From positions 246,885-310,884 of the forward strand of contig NKYR01000022.1 in NCBI GenBank assembly GCA_003184365.1: 64,000 nt of DNA, read 5' to 3'. The notes beneath the pieces were generated by a model. It was not told the origin of the DNA, did no database searches, and saw nothing but the letters and a program-made list of their open reading frames with translations. The position numbers and the translations under genes were made by a program. This DNA is from Evernia prunastri (lineage: Eukaryota > Ascomycota > Lecanoromycetes > Lecanorales > Parmeliaceae). This document shows positions 32,622 to 45,581 of the stretch, piece by piece (position 1 is the stretch's first letter; each line of letters begins with the position of its first letter).

Positions 32622-35600
32622 ATGCTTTCCCTACAATGGGACGCGGCCCTGGAGCAATGGGCAACCATGTTATCACCTAAGCTCGCCTCCCCCCACCTGT
32701 CCATAGCTTTCCTTATGCTCCAAGATGTTGCATTTGTATGCGCACTTGCATGGTCGGTCTTCTTTATCCGGCTATTCATGCCTTTCATGGGTAAAGATCT
32801 AAGGTGAATTGTAGGATTCTCTACCGCCTGTGGCAGATCAATCAAAAGTCTGTGGAAGAACTTCAAGAACTTCTGGGCTTGGACATTCCTCCCACTCCTG
32901 AAGTTTCCCTGACTGGCATCACATCTGACTCGGTTCTACTATATTGGAAGCCTCCGGACAATCAGGCTGCATCCCTCAAGCACACCGTAGAGGTCAACGG
33001 AATTAAAGGTACGCGTCTTCTCTAGGGCTTGTCAGCCTTCCTCAAGCTATTCTAATTGCTGGCTCCTACAGTTGGCGAGTTCAGTCGAGGGGACACTTCC
33101 ATACAGATAACCGGCCTAAAGCCCGGCAATTATTACAATATAAGAGTCCTTGTGACGAATTTGGCGAAGTTTACGTCCGTTGGACCTTATATACGTCTGC
33201 GCACCACTCCCTCGCTGAAGTCCGGTACTCAGACTGCTATCATTTCAGGTGGTGTCGCCGGCGACGCTGAGCCTGCCGCTATTCGTGCTACATCTACGCC
33301 ATTCGAAGCGGCCCCCCCATCTCCCATTGCCCGGGACTTCAGTGCTGCCCAGCATCAGACAAAGAGAACAGCGTCAGGCCGCCGAAACTCACCGGCAACC
33401 TCCGGTGGTGAACAGCCGAATGTACATAGTATCAATGCAGAGGGCAGTGATGAAGACGAATCTCCAGACACTATCTTGCGCCTAACCGAGAGGCTTGATT
33501 TCCTGAGAAAGGAGGTACAAAGGACAGACAGGGAAACGTACGAGGAGGAACAGGAGTCTAAACGATATTTGGCCGAGCTAACCAAGGAAAGAGATGGTCT
33601 GAAGCAGGTCCTTAAAGAAAAAGAAGAAGCAAGTTCGGAACTCCGTAGGCTCGGCAACCAATTAGACAAGCTGAACAGAACAGCACAAAGCAAAAAAGCG
33701 GCGAAAGAAAAGCACTTGCAACAGAAGAAGGCGGATAGGCAGAAACTGAGAGATGACACCGCAAGATGGGATAGAGAAACGATCGAGATGGAACGAGACA
33801 TAGAGGATATGGAAAGAGAAAAGGCCGCTGTCATTGCTGCCAAAGAAATAGAGGTTGCAGACATACGAATAGGCATTGCCGAAGATGTTGCTGTCATAAA
33901 ATCGTTGGAGGAAGAAATCCGTACAACAGGCGTCCAGATCAAGTCCATGGAGAAAAATAGAAAGAAATTTGGTAATTATGGAAGCGAGGAAAATGAGCGT
34001 TCTAGGTCCGAGAGAGAGAATGATCAAGAGTGGGAGACAAAGATTCAGGCAATCCAAGCCCAATTGGGATCGTTCTGGCAAGCCGTCCAACATGCCGAAT
34101 TAGAGAAGCAACAGGCTGAGGAGCATCTAAACTGGTGGCTCACAAAGCGCGCAAGAAACCCGGAGCAGTTTGCCCCAATTCCGTCCCTGGAACCAGCTTC
34201 TTCGATTCAACGTAGCAGGTCACGGAGGACTCGGCAAAACAATTCACGGGCCAGTACGATGTCTTCGGCTCCAGCGAGCTACCAGAACGGGCCCGTTTCG
34301 CTCAATAATAGCGCTGCCATTTCCCCACCATTTGCAGCAACATCACCGTTCTTCAATATGAGTAATGGGATGGCCGTCCCTTCCGGGTCGGAGCGGACAG
34401 GGATATCACAGAGTGAAGCCGAGATGTTGACTGGCGGAGGTCCGATGAGCCCGGCTGCCAACAGTCTCCTCCCTTCTAATCTTTTCCGGGATGACGATGT
34501 CATTGTCCAGCGCTTCAGTGATACAGCTAGTCAAGAGCCCTCGGGTAATGCAAATCCGGATCTTTTTCTTGGGCATGTTGTATCGAACTCAGATGCATCG
34601 GCTCATGGACCTCATACACCTGTATCTGCAGACAGTCGAGCAGGGAGTCTCTTTTCGAGTCCGCATGACAGTCTACACAACTTGCATGGCTATCAAACAC
34701 GCCCAGACCCATTTAATGAGGGGGAGAATCATAATATTCTGGTCAATCCGACGAGCGCTCCTTTCCAGTCCTCGGTAGCTGCAGACTCCAATCCGTTGGT
34801 GACCAGTAAGCTCGCCAACCTTTTCTCTTCAACTTTCAATCGGCAGAGGATAAAGTCCAGCACACAAGAACCTCCTCTTTTAGGTACACTAAAGCAAGGG
34901 CAAAGTCAGTCTTTCCCTAGGAACTTGGAGCAAGACCATCTCGATCCAGGTGGAAGTCGACGACGAAGAGGAAGCCACGGCAACTGGGCCAATCCAATGG
35001 CAGGACTCTTGAACCGAAACACGGGTGATCCAGAGGACTCTGGGCTTATTACCGCTCGAACCGGGTCCGGCCGCAGAAGTCGACTAAACATGTTTGGGGC
35101 CAAATTTGATGGATTAGAACCTACAGCTTTCACGGATCAGCCGTCTTCTTCCAGACCTTCTTCGACTTATTCTTATGATCAGGTTCTCCCAAGGCCATCG
35201 AGCGATAGTCAACGCCTAGGATGGGCAGTACCAGACAGTCTTCCAACCCGGAGTAGCCCACTGGGGGTGAATTGGGCTACAGGCAGCGGGCCATGGTCGC
35301 GCGCTCCGTCACGCCGTCCCTCGGTGCAACACGGGTCGACTAGTAATCTCTCGATTGGTAGTACTCCCCTTGATCCTGAAGGATATGCCAAATCATTCTC
35401 AAAGCCGAGTTTTGACCAAGCTCCCATTGGCACACGCCCTCAGTCCTCTCAGCGACCCGTCACGCCTAGATTGAATCCTGCTGCACCGAGCTTCAAGACA
35501 CTCTTCACTCGTGGCGACGCAAAGAAAGCGACGAAAGGCGAAAAGACGGGCGGCAAGAATACCGAAAGGCCCAAAGACAAGGACGGAGAGAAGGGTGAAA

Positions 35601-36052
35601 CCGACGAATTCGATCCGGCTCTTGATTCTTCGCCTCAAAACCCAAGACTCTCCCGAGATGCGCATTCCATCACCACAGCAACTTCAACTGCAGATTCTTA
35701 TGACTCGTTTGATCGTTCCACGTCTGGGACTCCTTCGGAAGCAGTGACCCCTTCCGGACCCAAGGAGACGTTGATGCAAAAAATAACCCGCAAAAGTAGC
35801 TCCAGCAAATTTAACGTACCTTGGGGCAAAAAGCGAGACCTATCCTCAACGCCGGGGGAGATCGAGGAGTTGGCAAACAGTGAGGAGCTTCTAGGAAAGA
35901 GCGTCGAGAGTCCCGGCAGTACGCCACAGCAGGATAAGAGCAGCCGTTCCAGTATCTCATGGCCGAACATTCGAAGGAAGAGTCGGAAGGGGGATCACTC
36001 TGTGACTGAGTTGATTGAGAAGGGGAGCGAATTAGGAGATGACGATGATTAG
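32622..36052 (+). CDS. Large FN3-domain, coiled-coil, Ser-rich protein of unknown function
   Basis: Three exons (32622-32752, 32815-33008, 33072-36052) give about 1101 residues. Order: a hydrophobic segment at about 25-50 (SIAFLMLQDVAFVCALAWIL, partly made by the splice) that could anchor it in a membrane; one fibronectin type III domain at about 65-150 (SVLLYWKPPDN, IQITGLKPGNYYNIRVLV); a long charged coiled coil at about 200-370; then some 700 residues of disordered Ser/Pro/Arg-rich sequence ending in an acidic tail (GDDDD). I do not know a named gene. Similar FN3/coiled-coil proteins occur in many filamentous ascomycetes as uncharacterised proteins. The first intron was chosen because it joins the frames with a normal 62-nt length; the alternative would need an intron of 24 nt or less. 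Confidence 0.75.
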
Positions 36053-36353
36053 CGGCAGCCACTTTGCCAGGAGACTCAAGCCATGCTCTGAGTCGCTTGC
36101 TCTGAGTCGCTTTGCATGTAAGAAAATAGGAAAACATAAACTGTGCTTGCAGACAAAAGATCAAGTGCTTCTGTAAAAGACGGTTCCCACAACCTACGAT
36201 TTTTCACAGTGTCAGCTTTGATTAGGTGCTCGATGCCTTCGGAACTAAATATTCGGAGATAAGAAGGAAATAACCCACAATTTTCACACCAAGAGAGTCA
36301 ATACCGTGGCTTGTTTCAACAGTTAGAAATTGCGCCACCGTCCTTGCTAGAGG
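36053..36353. other. Short intergenic stretch before TMA23
   Basis: About 300 bp between two plus-strand genes. A near-duplicate 10-mer (ctctgagtcgctt at about 36089 and 36101) is the only small feature seen. Confidence 0.35.
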
Positions 36354-37244
36354 ATGGACGCTGCAGCTTACTTGACAAACCAAGGCTGGCGTGGGGATGG
36401 CCATGCACTTCACCATTCAGGTCGAGGAATTACAAAGCCCCTCCGTGTATCCCAAAAAGCAAATGTCCTTGGCGTTGGGAAGAAACAGCATGATGCCCAC
36501 GCAGATCAATGGTGGGCGAGAGCCTTTGACGATACGCTGAAAGGATTGAATACCACGAAAAATGAAGCAACGGGGAAGACTGAAGGATTAGCGTTTGACT
36601 CTGGTGCCAAAGCGCTGCAAATGGTGGGCATTGGAAGGGCGAAGTGGGTTGGACAGGGCGGTCTCTACAGCAACTTTGTGAGAGGGGAGAGCTTAAGTGG
36701 TACTCTGACACTCAAAGAGAAGGATCACCGAGAGACACAGTCGCAGTCTAAGGACCGGGGGAAACGGAAGACGGGCAGCAACGACTTGGGTCTCACTACA
36801 GCTGCGACGGAGGATATTGAAAGCAGCAAGGCAAATCGAAGGCAGCGAAAGGAGGGCACTACCGAATATTCTCGGTTGGCAGAAGTTGATGCAGTTCAAC
36901 CAGGTCCCAAGGATGCTGGGGTCGAAGAGCAATATCAGAAGCCGCAGGAGGGACCAAAAGGAACGGAGACGAAGGAACAACGACGGCAGAAAAAAAGAGA
37001 TTACAAAGCTAGGAGAGCTCTGGAAGCTGGCGAGAGCCGTGAGGTGCCGAAGCAGCCTCAGGCAACTGCTAGTCAAAAGACCTCCATGTCCAGCAGACCT
37101 GAAAGGCGAAGCGAGGAACAGCTGCACATTGCTGGGGATGCAGAGCCCGTGGCAACGAGAGCAAGCAAAGCGTCTTCGTACGGGAAGAAAACTGGTAAAA
37201 GTGGCAAGCGGCGAGGTACGATAGACTCTCCGCGTCCCTCGTGA
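36354..37244 (+). CDS. TMA23: TMA23-like nucleolar ribosome-biogenesis protein
   Basis: A single exon of 296 residues. The N-terminus is the TMA23 signature, a degenerate G-patch: YLTNQGWRGDGHALH, GRGITKPLRVSQKANVLGVG, then ADQWWARAFDDTLKGLN. In yeast Tma23 is a nucleolar protein needed for 40S subunit production. From about residue 130 the chain is basic, Lys/Arg/Glu-rich and disordered, ending KKTGKSGKRRG, fitting nucleolar retention. There is no intron. The coding call is strong in the first 90 residues; the tail diverges quickly in this family. Confidence 0.82.
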   Translation: MDAAAYLTNQGWRGDGHALHHSGRGITKPLRVSQKANVLGVGKKQHDAHADQWWARAFDDTLKGLNTTKNEATGKTEGLAFDSGAKALQMVGIGRAKWVGQGGLYSNFVRGESLSGTLTLKEKDHRETQSQSKDRGKRKTGSNDLGLTTAATEDIESSKANRRQRKEGTTEYSRLAEVDAVQPGPKDAGVEEQYQKPQEGPKGTETKEQRRQKKRDYKARRALEAGESREVPKQPQATASQKTSMSSRPERRSEEQLHIAGDAEPVATRASKASSYGKKTGKSGKRRGTIDSPRPS

Positions 37245-37714
37245 GATGGAAAAGGTCTACGCTCAGTGTGGTGCTATTGAGGAACGGATAACAAATATGC
37301 GGTGGTGAACATCTTAGATGTCTTGAAGGCAATTACAAGACCTCGCGACATGAGATGTCAAGGAATGGTCTTGCTCTGCGACGACCATGTAAAGCGGCAC
37401 AAGTCTAGGCAAATGTCTGGCGGCGAATTCCCACAAGCACCTACCTTAGATTCGACAACGGCAAAAAAGTGCTCTGGGCCCAGCAAGTTTGATGCTGACG
37501 AGACAGGAGATGCCATAAGGTGACTGGACCAGCTCCAAGCTCCAAGCTCTATGCGAACAGCAAGATCCTCGCTGTGGGTTGTTTGTTCTGGCCCACATAG
37601 ATCCTTCTTATACGAACTTAGGTTTATCCGGAGACGTCTGACTGCATGAAGCTAGCTGGTGGATGTTGGCTAGGCATTAACATGAGACTGCACTGATCGT
37701 GCATTATCCATTAC
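37245..37714. other. Convergent 3' region between TMA23 and THG1
   Basis: About 470 bp. The direct doublet ccaagctccaagct at about 37530 is the only visible repeat. No gene is supported. Confidence 0.4.
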
Positions 37715-38885
37715 TTAGTTATCGAGATGGCATGAAAGTAGCCAAGGTTTCTGCTCCCAGAATTCGTCTCTGATGACGTCTACGTGCTCTACGGTGATGC
37801 AAGCCTTTACACGTCGTTTTCGCTCCTTTTCCCTCTGGTTCTTCGACAACTCGGATTTCCCGTTGCTGAACACAACAGGCGTGCTGGCTTTCGGGCTGAA
37901 TTCAGAGCTGGTATTATCATACTGTAAGATATCAGCAGCCTCTCGAACATGGGGAGCGTTGGCTTCAATACATTCCGGTAGATTATACTGCCCTTCTTGA
38001 ATATGTCTGCTTCGTTATTGTAGTTCATCTTGAATTCGGAAAACAAGATCTCATTCTTCTCTGACGCTATTGTGCCCTGTATCAAATTCAGTTAAGACCC
38101 CACCATGCTCGCACCATTGAAGCAGAACACCTTCAACCTCTCTTCTGCTTGCGTAGCGTCCATTCCGCCCTTTTGCACCAAAGTCCAGAATGTAGTGTTG
38201 TAAAGATTGTTTATATGACCTGCGAAAATTGAGCTTCGTCTTCTTCTTTACGTAAGGCATCAAGACCTACAATCCACTTGCCTCCAACTCATATAGTCCC
38301 GCAAATTCGAGGAGGTTGGGTAAAGCACCACTCTTCCATCGAATGATGGCATGGGAGGCGACAACGGCTTAGCTGCGAAGAATTTGGACCATAGGTGAAC
38401 ATAATACGATGTAAAAGTGGATACGACCGTAGTCAGAATTTTACTAAAAAGAAAGGTTGAGAATCAGTTCTCTTCCGTCACCGAGATTCCAGTTATGTAC
38501 CTCTCTCGCCTTTCGAATAGTGTGCTTGATCGGTCAAATATGAAGCTAAGTAAACATCAGCGTCAAGAAGACTACCTTATCCAAGAGCCGGCATCATACC
38601 TGAACTCATCGCTGGTGCCATAGGCGCAGTTGATGTCTGGCAATTCTTTCATCACCGCCGTGGCTGCGGCGTTCATCAACTCCAATGCATGGCGATCATT
38701 GGGTTTCTCGAATCCGTACTTTGCTGAGAGGCTGAATTTATGAGTTGGGTAGGAGACATCAAGCAGAAGTCGGATACTAACTTATGAAATCCACGACCAT
38801 CAATCCGTACGAGCATGTATGTATTTGGAAGCAATGTGGTCGAATTTTCGAAGGTTTTTACGTACTCAAATTTGGAGTTTGCCAT
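37715..38885 (-). CDS. THG1: tRNA-His guanylyltransferase
   Basis: Seven exons (38885-38782, 38731-38600, 38545-38501, 38443-38271, 38219-38131, 38076-37972, 37921-37715) give 284 residues. THG1 adds the essential G-1 to the 5' end of tRNA-His by 3'-5' polymerisation. Seen: MANSKFEYVKTFE, the metal-binding VRIDGRGFH, YGTSDEFSFIF joined by an intron, DGRVVLYPTSSNLRDYMSWRQVDCHINNLYNT across another, SEKNEILF and NYNNEADIFKKGSIIYR. The tail ends EFWEQKPWL. Introns are 50-57 nt. It is the most intron-dense gene here (six introns in 1.2 kb), and without splicing only short frames are visible. Confidence 0.93.
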
Positions 38886-39385
38886 ATCAATGCACAGGGT
38901 GCGGTTCAGAAAAAGTGCAGGTCATGAAGGATGGAGATTAGAGGCAGAATCAGTACCGAGGTTAATAGTGTCTACGAATAGAATGCTGATTACAACAGGA
39001 CACAAGGCTAATTATTATTCCCCATTCATCTGCTTTTGCTTTAATTTACAAATCATTGCCACGCCCGGAGTGCCCAGTCATGCTGATGCCACCGACTGAA
39101 ACGCCAACCCTAGACGTTCCTTCCGAGAGTCTCGCAAGTACAATCTGTTGTGTAACGCACAAAAGACTCCGTCTCGGTGTGAGCTTTGAGACGACCAACA
39201 CCATACGCCATCCCTGCCCATCCCTCCTGACCAATGGGAATGGACCGCTCTACGGCATCTACCTCGTAGACGAGGACTTGACATGCAGAAATGCAGACAT
39301 GTAAAATGAGTTCATGAGTAACCGAAGCTATTGGGTCTTTGATCCTCCAGAGATCTGCTGTCGCAAGAGCTGACCATAGCGGTTG
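38886..39385. other. Intergenic: THG1 promoter and RPB1 3' region
   Basis: 500 bp between two minus-strand genes. Short frames on both strands (39056-39304 +) show no motif. Confidence 0.4.
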
Positions 39386-42300
39386 CTACTGCTCTGGGCT
39401 AAATGTTGGACTCTGCAAAACGAACGTTAGCAGGTGTAAAGTAACGGGTGTCTAAAGGAAGAAATTTTACAGTTGGTGTCCATTTCGGCGAACTTGAAGA
39501 TGGACTGATCGACCTTGGATCTGATCCAGGGGTGAATTGAGGACTCGAGGGTGAGTAGCCCATCGGACTCGTAGGGCTGTAGACGGGACTCGTAGGGCTT
39601 TGTTGCTTGCCGGCGGCTTGAGGATTATAGTTGGGGCTCGAAGGGGAGTATGAGGGACTTGTCGGGCTGTACACTGGGCTGGTGGGTGAGATACCAGAAG
39701 CCTTGCCAAAAGCCGGCGAAGAGGGAGAATATGATGGACTTGTCGGGCTGTATGAGGGACTGGTCGGGCTGTAGCTTGGACTCGTAGGGCTGTAGCTGGG
39801 ACTGGTCGGAGAAACACCAAGACCATACGCAGGGCTTGAAGGTGAATAAGACGGACTGGTGGGAGTAAACGCAGGTGAGGCTGCATAAGCCGGCTTTAGA
39901 CGGTCAGCAAGAGCAGAGAGCCGTGGGGGACGATACATACAGAAGCGGGCGAGAACTTTGGACTAGAGGCAAAGGCTCCTGACGGGCTCTAGAAGAAAGA
40001 AGATTAGCAAGAGCATCGCGTTGTTTGTTCCACCTGACTGAACGTACTGTCGGACTGTAGAATCCTGGGGACGACGGCGAGGCCCCGAAAGGACTTGTGG
40101 GGGAGGTATTGAACGGAGACTGTGCGAGATGTCAGCGAGCCCATATACTCCATGGTAGACCGAACTTACGCTTGGGCTATAGCCTCCTGGACTTCTGCTG
40201 CTATATGGAGACAAGCCACCACCGAAACCTTGAGGCTGATACTCAGTAAATCCACCCGGGGTAGCGCCGCCAGACTGAACGATCGGTGAGAATGCTGCGC
40301 CATAATCGGGACTACCTAGGTATCCACTTCCGTCTTGCATAGGCGAGCCACTATCATATGGCGTAGCGGCCCCATCGGCCATGATGTTGCCTTTGACACC
40401 GATGTTAGGCATGATGCCCAGTCGAGCATTGTCGCTGATGACGGTGTCTAGCATGTGCTTGAAATGTAATGTCAGCAATGGGACAGCGGGCATCTGAATG
40501 GAGTATTTTACCTGATCTAGGAATACTTCCAATTCCCCTGTCCCAAGCGGAGCCAACTGTCCAAGCATAACGTTCTCGGAAACACCTCGACAGTCATCAA
40601 GCTCTCCGCATGCGGCGGCCTCGTAGAGAATCTCAACCGTCTCTTCGAAAGAACATCTCATCAGTGCGCCTGTATCAGCCCTGTTGATACCGTGGCGAGT
40701 AATGGCCATGAGAGAACCCCGAGCTGTCATCACATCGACGAGCAGTGCCAAATGGCGATGGTTGACATATGAACCGTCAAAGGCTAGCACTTGGGTCAAT
40801 TCGCGCATGAGAGCTGATCTAGAGGCTTCGATGCCGAAGACTTCGAAAACTTCGATGAAAGAGTTCGAATATGTACGTTTCGTGTCAACACCAGGTATGG
40901 TCAAAACTTCGGCGAGAGACGAGCCGCTGGTGTCCAAAAACCATTCTTTGCAGAGGGGATCATCTTTAGAACTGACTATAGATCCGTCCTCTGTCGTACG
41001 GATCTTCATGCGTGTGTTGAGGAACGCTCGCTCGATACCAGGCACGCCGCGTAAAGTTAGAGTGTCAAGCATGTGATTTTCGAGTCGTTTGAGCATCAAG
41101 TCTTCTTCAAGGTCGTCGTCCTCGTCTCCTTTGCCATTGTCTTGGATCATGCGGATTCGAACCACCTGCTCATCAGCATTGTCGTCACTAAAGATCACGG
41201 CAAGATCTTTGGCATAATTCTCCTTGATCTTAGCAGCAACGTCTTGAACGGTCAGACCCTTATCAAGCAGAGCGCGACGACCAAGTATGATCCGGAGAAG
41301 CCAACGTGATTGTCGAAATTGATCTTCAATATCGCCACCGGGCAAGATGAAATAAGACTCCACCATGTCACGATCGGCTTCAATGACGGTTGATTGAATG
41401 TCCGGATCGTAGTAAACCTCGGTGGTCTCCGTGACAGAGCGAAGAGTTGTGTGTTCCACCGCACTTCGAAGCAATTTTGCACTTTCTTGATTTCCTGTCA
41501 TTCCTTCCTCTTGATAGACGGTCATTGACGGAGTCTTGATATTCGTGGCTACATTCAAAATCTCCTTGAGACGAGGGACACCCAACGTGACATTCTTGGA
41601 AGAAACACCAGCAAAATGGAAAGTATTCAATGTCATTTGGGTAGCAGGCTCTCCGATCGACTGTGCGGCCAAGACTCCAACCATCTCGCCCGGGTTGACA
41701 GCAGCGCGGCAGAAACGACTCTCAATCTCACCTAGTACGTGCTGAAACGCGAGCTTATTGAGAGAATTCTCCGTGACCAAACGTTTGAAGGCTAAACGGG
41801 AGCGAAGCTGAATTTTGAAAAGCAAGGTCGCGTTATGCTGAGCTTCTTCGGAAAGTTTATCGGTGCCGCGAACAACCACGAGCCGATCAAGTAGATCTTG
41901 AACTTGTGGAATGACTTCCGCCGGATGCAGATTGCTTCGCGCTCCATTTTTTATCTTGAATGTCGTTTTCGCCGTTTCCAATATGCGAATGATATTGAGA
42001 GGAAGTTGCAGGTTTTCTAAGTCATCTTGTCTGTTCTTGCGCAACTCAGCACGGTCCTTCTCAAGCTGTCGATACTCGTTATCGAGGTGTTTCTGTGTCT
42101 CAACGTCTCCGATCATCTCATTGGCCTGCTCCAAGAACTCTGGAGAGATGCTCGTTTCTGGCCTCGAGTCCATGAGGTCAAGCCTAAACTTCCGTTCAAA
42201 TTGCTTCGTCGAGCATGCAAGGATATCAACACGTTGCTGTTCGATGTGGACACCGTCAAGGCCATCCTCGCCATAAACAAATTGGACAATGTCACCAAGG

Positions 42301-45024
42301 GAATTGCGTACAGTGCCGTCGTATTTAGCCATGACGTCTTCCAACGCCTTGACCAGACGGCGCTGAATGTAACCCGTCTCAGCGGTCTTCACGGCCGTGT
42401 CAATAAGACCCTCACGACCAGCCATGGCATGGAAAAAGAATTCCGTCGGTGTCAAGCCTCGCAAGTAGGAGTTCTCAACGAACCCTCTCGATTCTGGCGA
42501 GTAATCGTCCTTTGTAAAATGGGGCAAAGTCCGATACTTGAACCCAAAAGGGATCCGCTTGCCCTCAACGGATTGCTGGCCTACCACAGCCGTCATCTGA
42601 GAAATGTTGATGGTTGAGCCTTTAGATCCAGAGCGAGCCATTTGGGTGGCGTTGTTGAGATCTTTAAGGCTCTTTTCAGTCACGGTCCCAGCGTCGTCAC
42701 GAGCTTTGTTCAGCGCTTTTGAGACCTTGCTTTCAAACGTTTCTCGCACATTCATACCCGGAAGGGACTCGAGCTCGTTCTCTGTTGCGCTACGCGTGAT
42801 CTCCGTTACTTCGTTCTTTTGGTTAGAGACAGCATTCTCAATCTGCTGTATAGTGTGGCGATCTGGTATGGTATCGCCGATACCAATACTGAACCCATTA
42901 TGCAGCAACCAATAGTTGACAACCGTCTGAGCTCCGTTGAAGAAGTTCATGGCAGCCTCGGGACCTTTCTCATTGAAAACGATGTGGATAACTCCATTCC
43001 CAGACGCGCCCACGGTTTTCTTGTTGAGGAGACCATACATCAATTCGCCGCCAGATATTAACAGTCCATCGTCGTTGAGCGGCGAAAATCCTTCCTCGCT
43101 TCCTCGAAGAAGATTCATGCCTGTCGGAATTACTAGACTCAAAATCTGTTTGCCAGTCCACATCGCCAGCGGCTTAGCAATGGCAGGCTGAGGTATCACA
43201 CCATCCCAGTCTGGGACCCAGAGCAGTATGTTCATGACTTGTTCCTTGGTCAAAAATACATCTCGTCGACACATTTTGTAGATGCCACATAACGTGTCTT
43301 GCACGATTCCCATCAGCGGTCCGTTTCGCTGAGGGGATACGATGTTCAATGGAACCATGCAGAGTTGGTTAATCTCTGCGCGTGTCTCTTCGCTTTGAGG
43401 TACGTGCAAATTCATCTCGTCTCCGTCAAAATCCGCGTTATAGGGAGAAGTGACGGAAAGGTTCAGGCGGAATGTAGAATAAGGCATGACGCGTACGCGA
43501 TGCCCCATCATTGACTCCTTGTGTAGCGAAGGTTGTCGGTTAAAAATGATGTAGTCGCCATCCACAATATGTCGTTCAACTTTCCACCCGTACTGCAGAG
43601 AGATCTCTCCAGCTCGTTTATGATGACGTAGATCTATCCGCTCCCCTGTGTCACGAATCACGTACTTCGCACCTGGATGTTCGTTTGGTCCGTTTTTGAC
43701 AAGCTGATGAAGCTTCTGAATGTTGTAGGGAGTCACGGTCTCAGGATATGTTAGTGTCCTCGCGATGCTCCTTGGAACACCAACTTCGTCGAGGGACAGA
43801 TTCGGGTCCCCTGTGATGACAGTACGTGCTGAGAAGTCAACGCGCTTGCCCATAAGATTCCCTCGTAGGCGACCTTCCTTGCCCTTCAGACGAGCACGGA
43901 TGGACTTGACTGGACGTCCAGACTTTTGCAGGGCTTGAGGCTGACCAGCGATGTCGTTGTCCATATATGTAGCAACATGGAACTGCAATAGCTGCTCGAA
44001 CTCATTGACAACATGCGCAGGGGAGCCTTCTGTTTCGCAACGTCGGACATTGCCGTTCGCACGGATGATATCGCCAAGCTTGTATGTCAAGTCATCTTCG
44101 CCACGGGGACCATTACCTCCGTCAACAGAGATGCTAGGCCGTACAGGTGGAGGTGGCACGGGAAGGACAGTAATAATCATCCATTCGGGACGTGCGTAAT
44201 CATTACTAAGCCCCATTCGTTTGATGTCATCTGTAGAAATGTGACGGAATATATTGAGGGCCATTTGTGGCGTGATGGTCTTCTTTTCAGGCTGCTGGCC
44301 CTCGTTTTCCTCGTCGCCTTTTTGGGCTTTCCAAGTACCAGTCAGGCGGAGTCCTTCTCGTCGCACTTCGGGTTGTATGTTTCCACAACCACCATGGTCA
44401 TGCTTGGGTTCCTTCGTTTTGTCTGACGGGGCGTCATCGTCCAAGGCCATTGTGGTCTCGCAGATCATCTTAGGTTTGCAAAGCCGCCAAACCAAATCGA
44501 AGCGTTTCTTGGGATCTCGGCGACGTATAGCATCCGCAAACGCTGGATTGCTCTAAAATATAAGGCATCAGCTAAATACACAGGACAAGATCGGCCATCC
44601 CATGAGGGACGACTAACTTCGTCTACTAAGATTTTGCCGCAATTATGGCAGACTGTTTCTAGCAATTTCTTAATTTTCGACATGAAACCTGTCGATAAGT
44701 CAGTACGGACTGACGTAGATCTACTGGCTACCACATACCAACGTGGTACACAGGTACTGCGAGTTCAATATGTCCAAAATGTCCGGGACATTCTGACATA
44801 TTTTCATCACAGGTACCGCACTTGACAGCTCTGTCAATAGAACCAAGTCGCGGATCCGCCAAGCCCATCTGTCGTGGTCGCAGGTTCTGCTCGTCCATCG
44901 TCTCGGGATACTCTATAGGAGCCACACTCATATTTTTGATTTCTTCGGGTGAGAGAAGCCCGAACTGAATCTCTTGAATGGAGCGCAGAGGTGCACTAGA
45001 GTATTGAAAGTTGAGGTTCGCCAT
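39386..45024 (-). CDS. RPB1: RNA polymerase II largest subunit
   Basis: Eight exons (45024-44739, 44688-44618, 44552-40512, 40457-40170, 40119-40048, 39988-39941, 39893-39471, 39412-39386) give 1751 residues. It forms the Pol II active site: NADFDGDEMN holds the Mg-binding aspartates, with zinc-binding CGTCDENMSECPGHFGH near the N-terminus, and the bridge/trigger region MTLNTFHFAGVSSKNVTLG. The C-terminal repeat domain is spread over five exons. It has three perfect tandem YSPTSPS heptads plus one more, among many degenerate ones, and ends SPTFSPEQ. The frame stays open to 39963 if the 54-nt intron at 40511-40458 and that at 40169-40120 are ignored, which would give a false end. Divergent from SWD1. 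Confidence 0.96.
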
Positions 45025-45581
45025 ATTGATGTTGAGGAGCGACGACTGAGCCTAAAGTGGCAACAAGTGGGAGACTGTGAGTGTTCACGGAGACCAACCT
45101 GCTTTGGAGATCACAAAAGCCTGCCTGAACCCATCCGACCCTTCGACTATTGACACGAGGTCAAAGTCGATGCCAGTTATGTAGGCGACGCCGTCGCGAC
45201 TTTTGGTCAGCGCTCGGGCTGGCCGCACAAGACTCCTTCACAGAGCTTCACCCTCCACACAAGGCCCCAGTGATGATACTCAGAGGTATGATTTATTTTA
45301 ACCTTCAGCTATGGCTTCTATTATAGCAGGGGTCGTACAGGGTGACCGCTGGTTGCAATGATGCAACGCCTTGGGTGTCGTTAAAGATGGAAGTTGTTTC
45401 GCTTCGAGGGCGAAAAATACCAGCATGACTAGCGCAAGAGCAGCCGCTTTAGGTTTAGGCTAGCGCGGCTGACTTTCCTTTCGATTCACAACAGAAGATG
45501 CTATCCAGTTGTGAAGCATGACTCGTGAAATGTTTTATTACTTCATGAGCCACTTCATTATCTAGCGGCTCATATCCCAAC
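45025..45581. promoter_or_regulatory. Divergent RPB1 / SWD1 promoter region
   Basis: About 560 bp separates the starts. Composition is normal. No TATA box or known factor site stands out. Confidence 0.4.

Noticed and set aside
39963..44495. A single long RPB1 frame of 1510 codons ending at 39963
   Set aside because: It reads through a 54-nt and a 50-nt intron and ends in non-family sequence; splicing restores YSPSSPFNTSPTSP and the full CTD.
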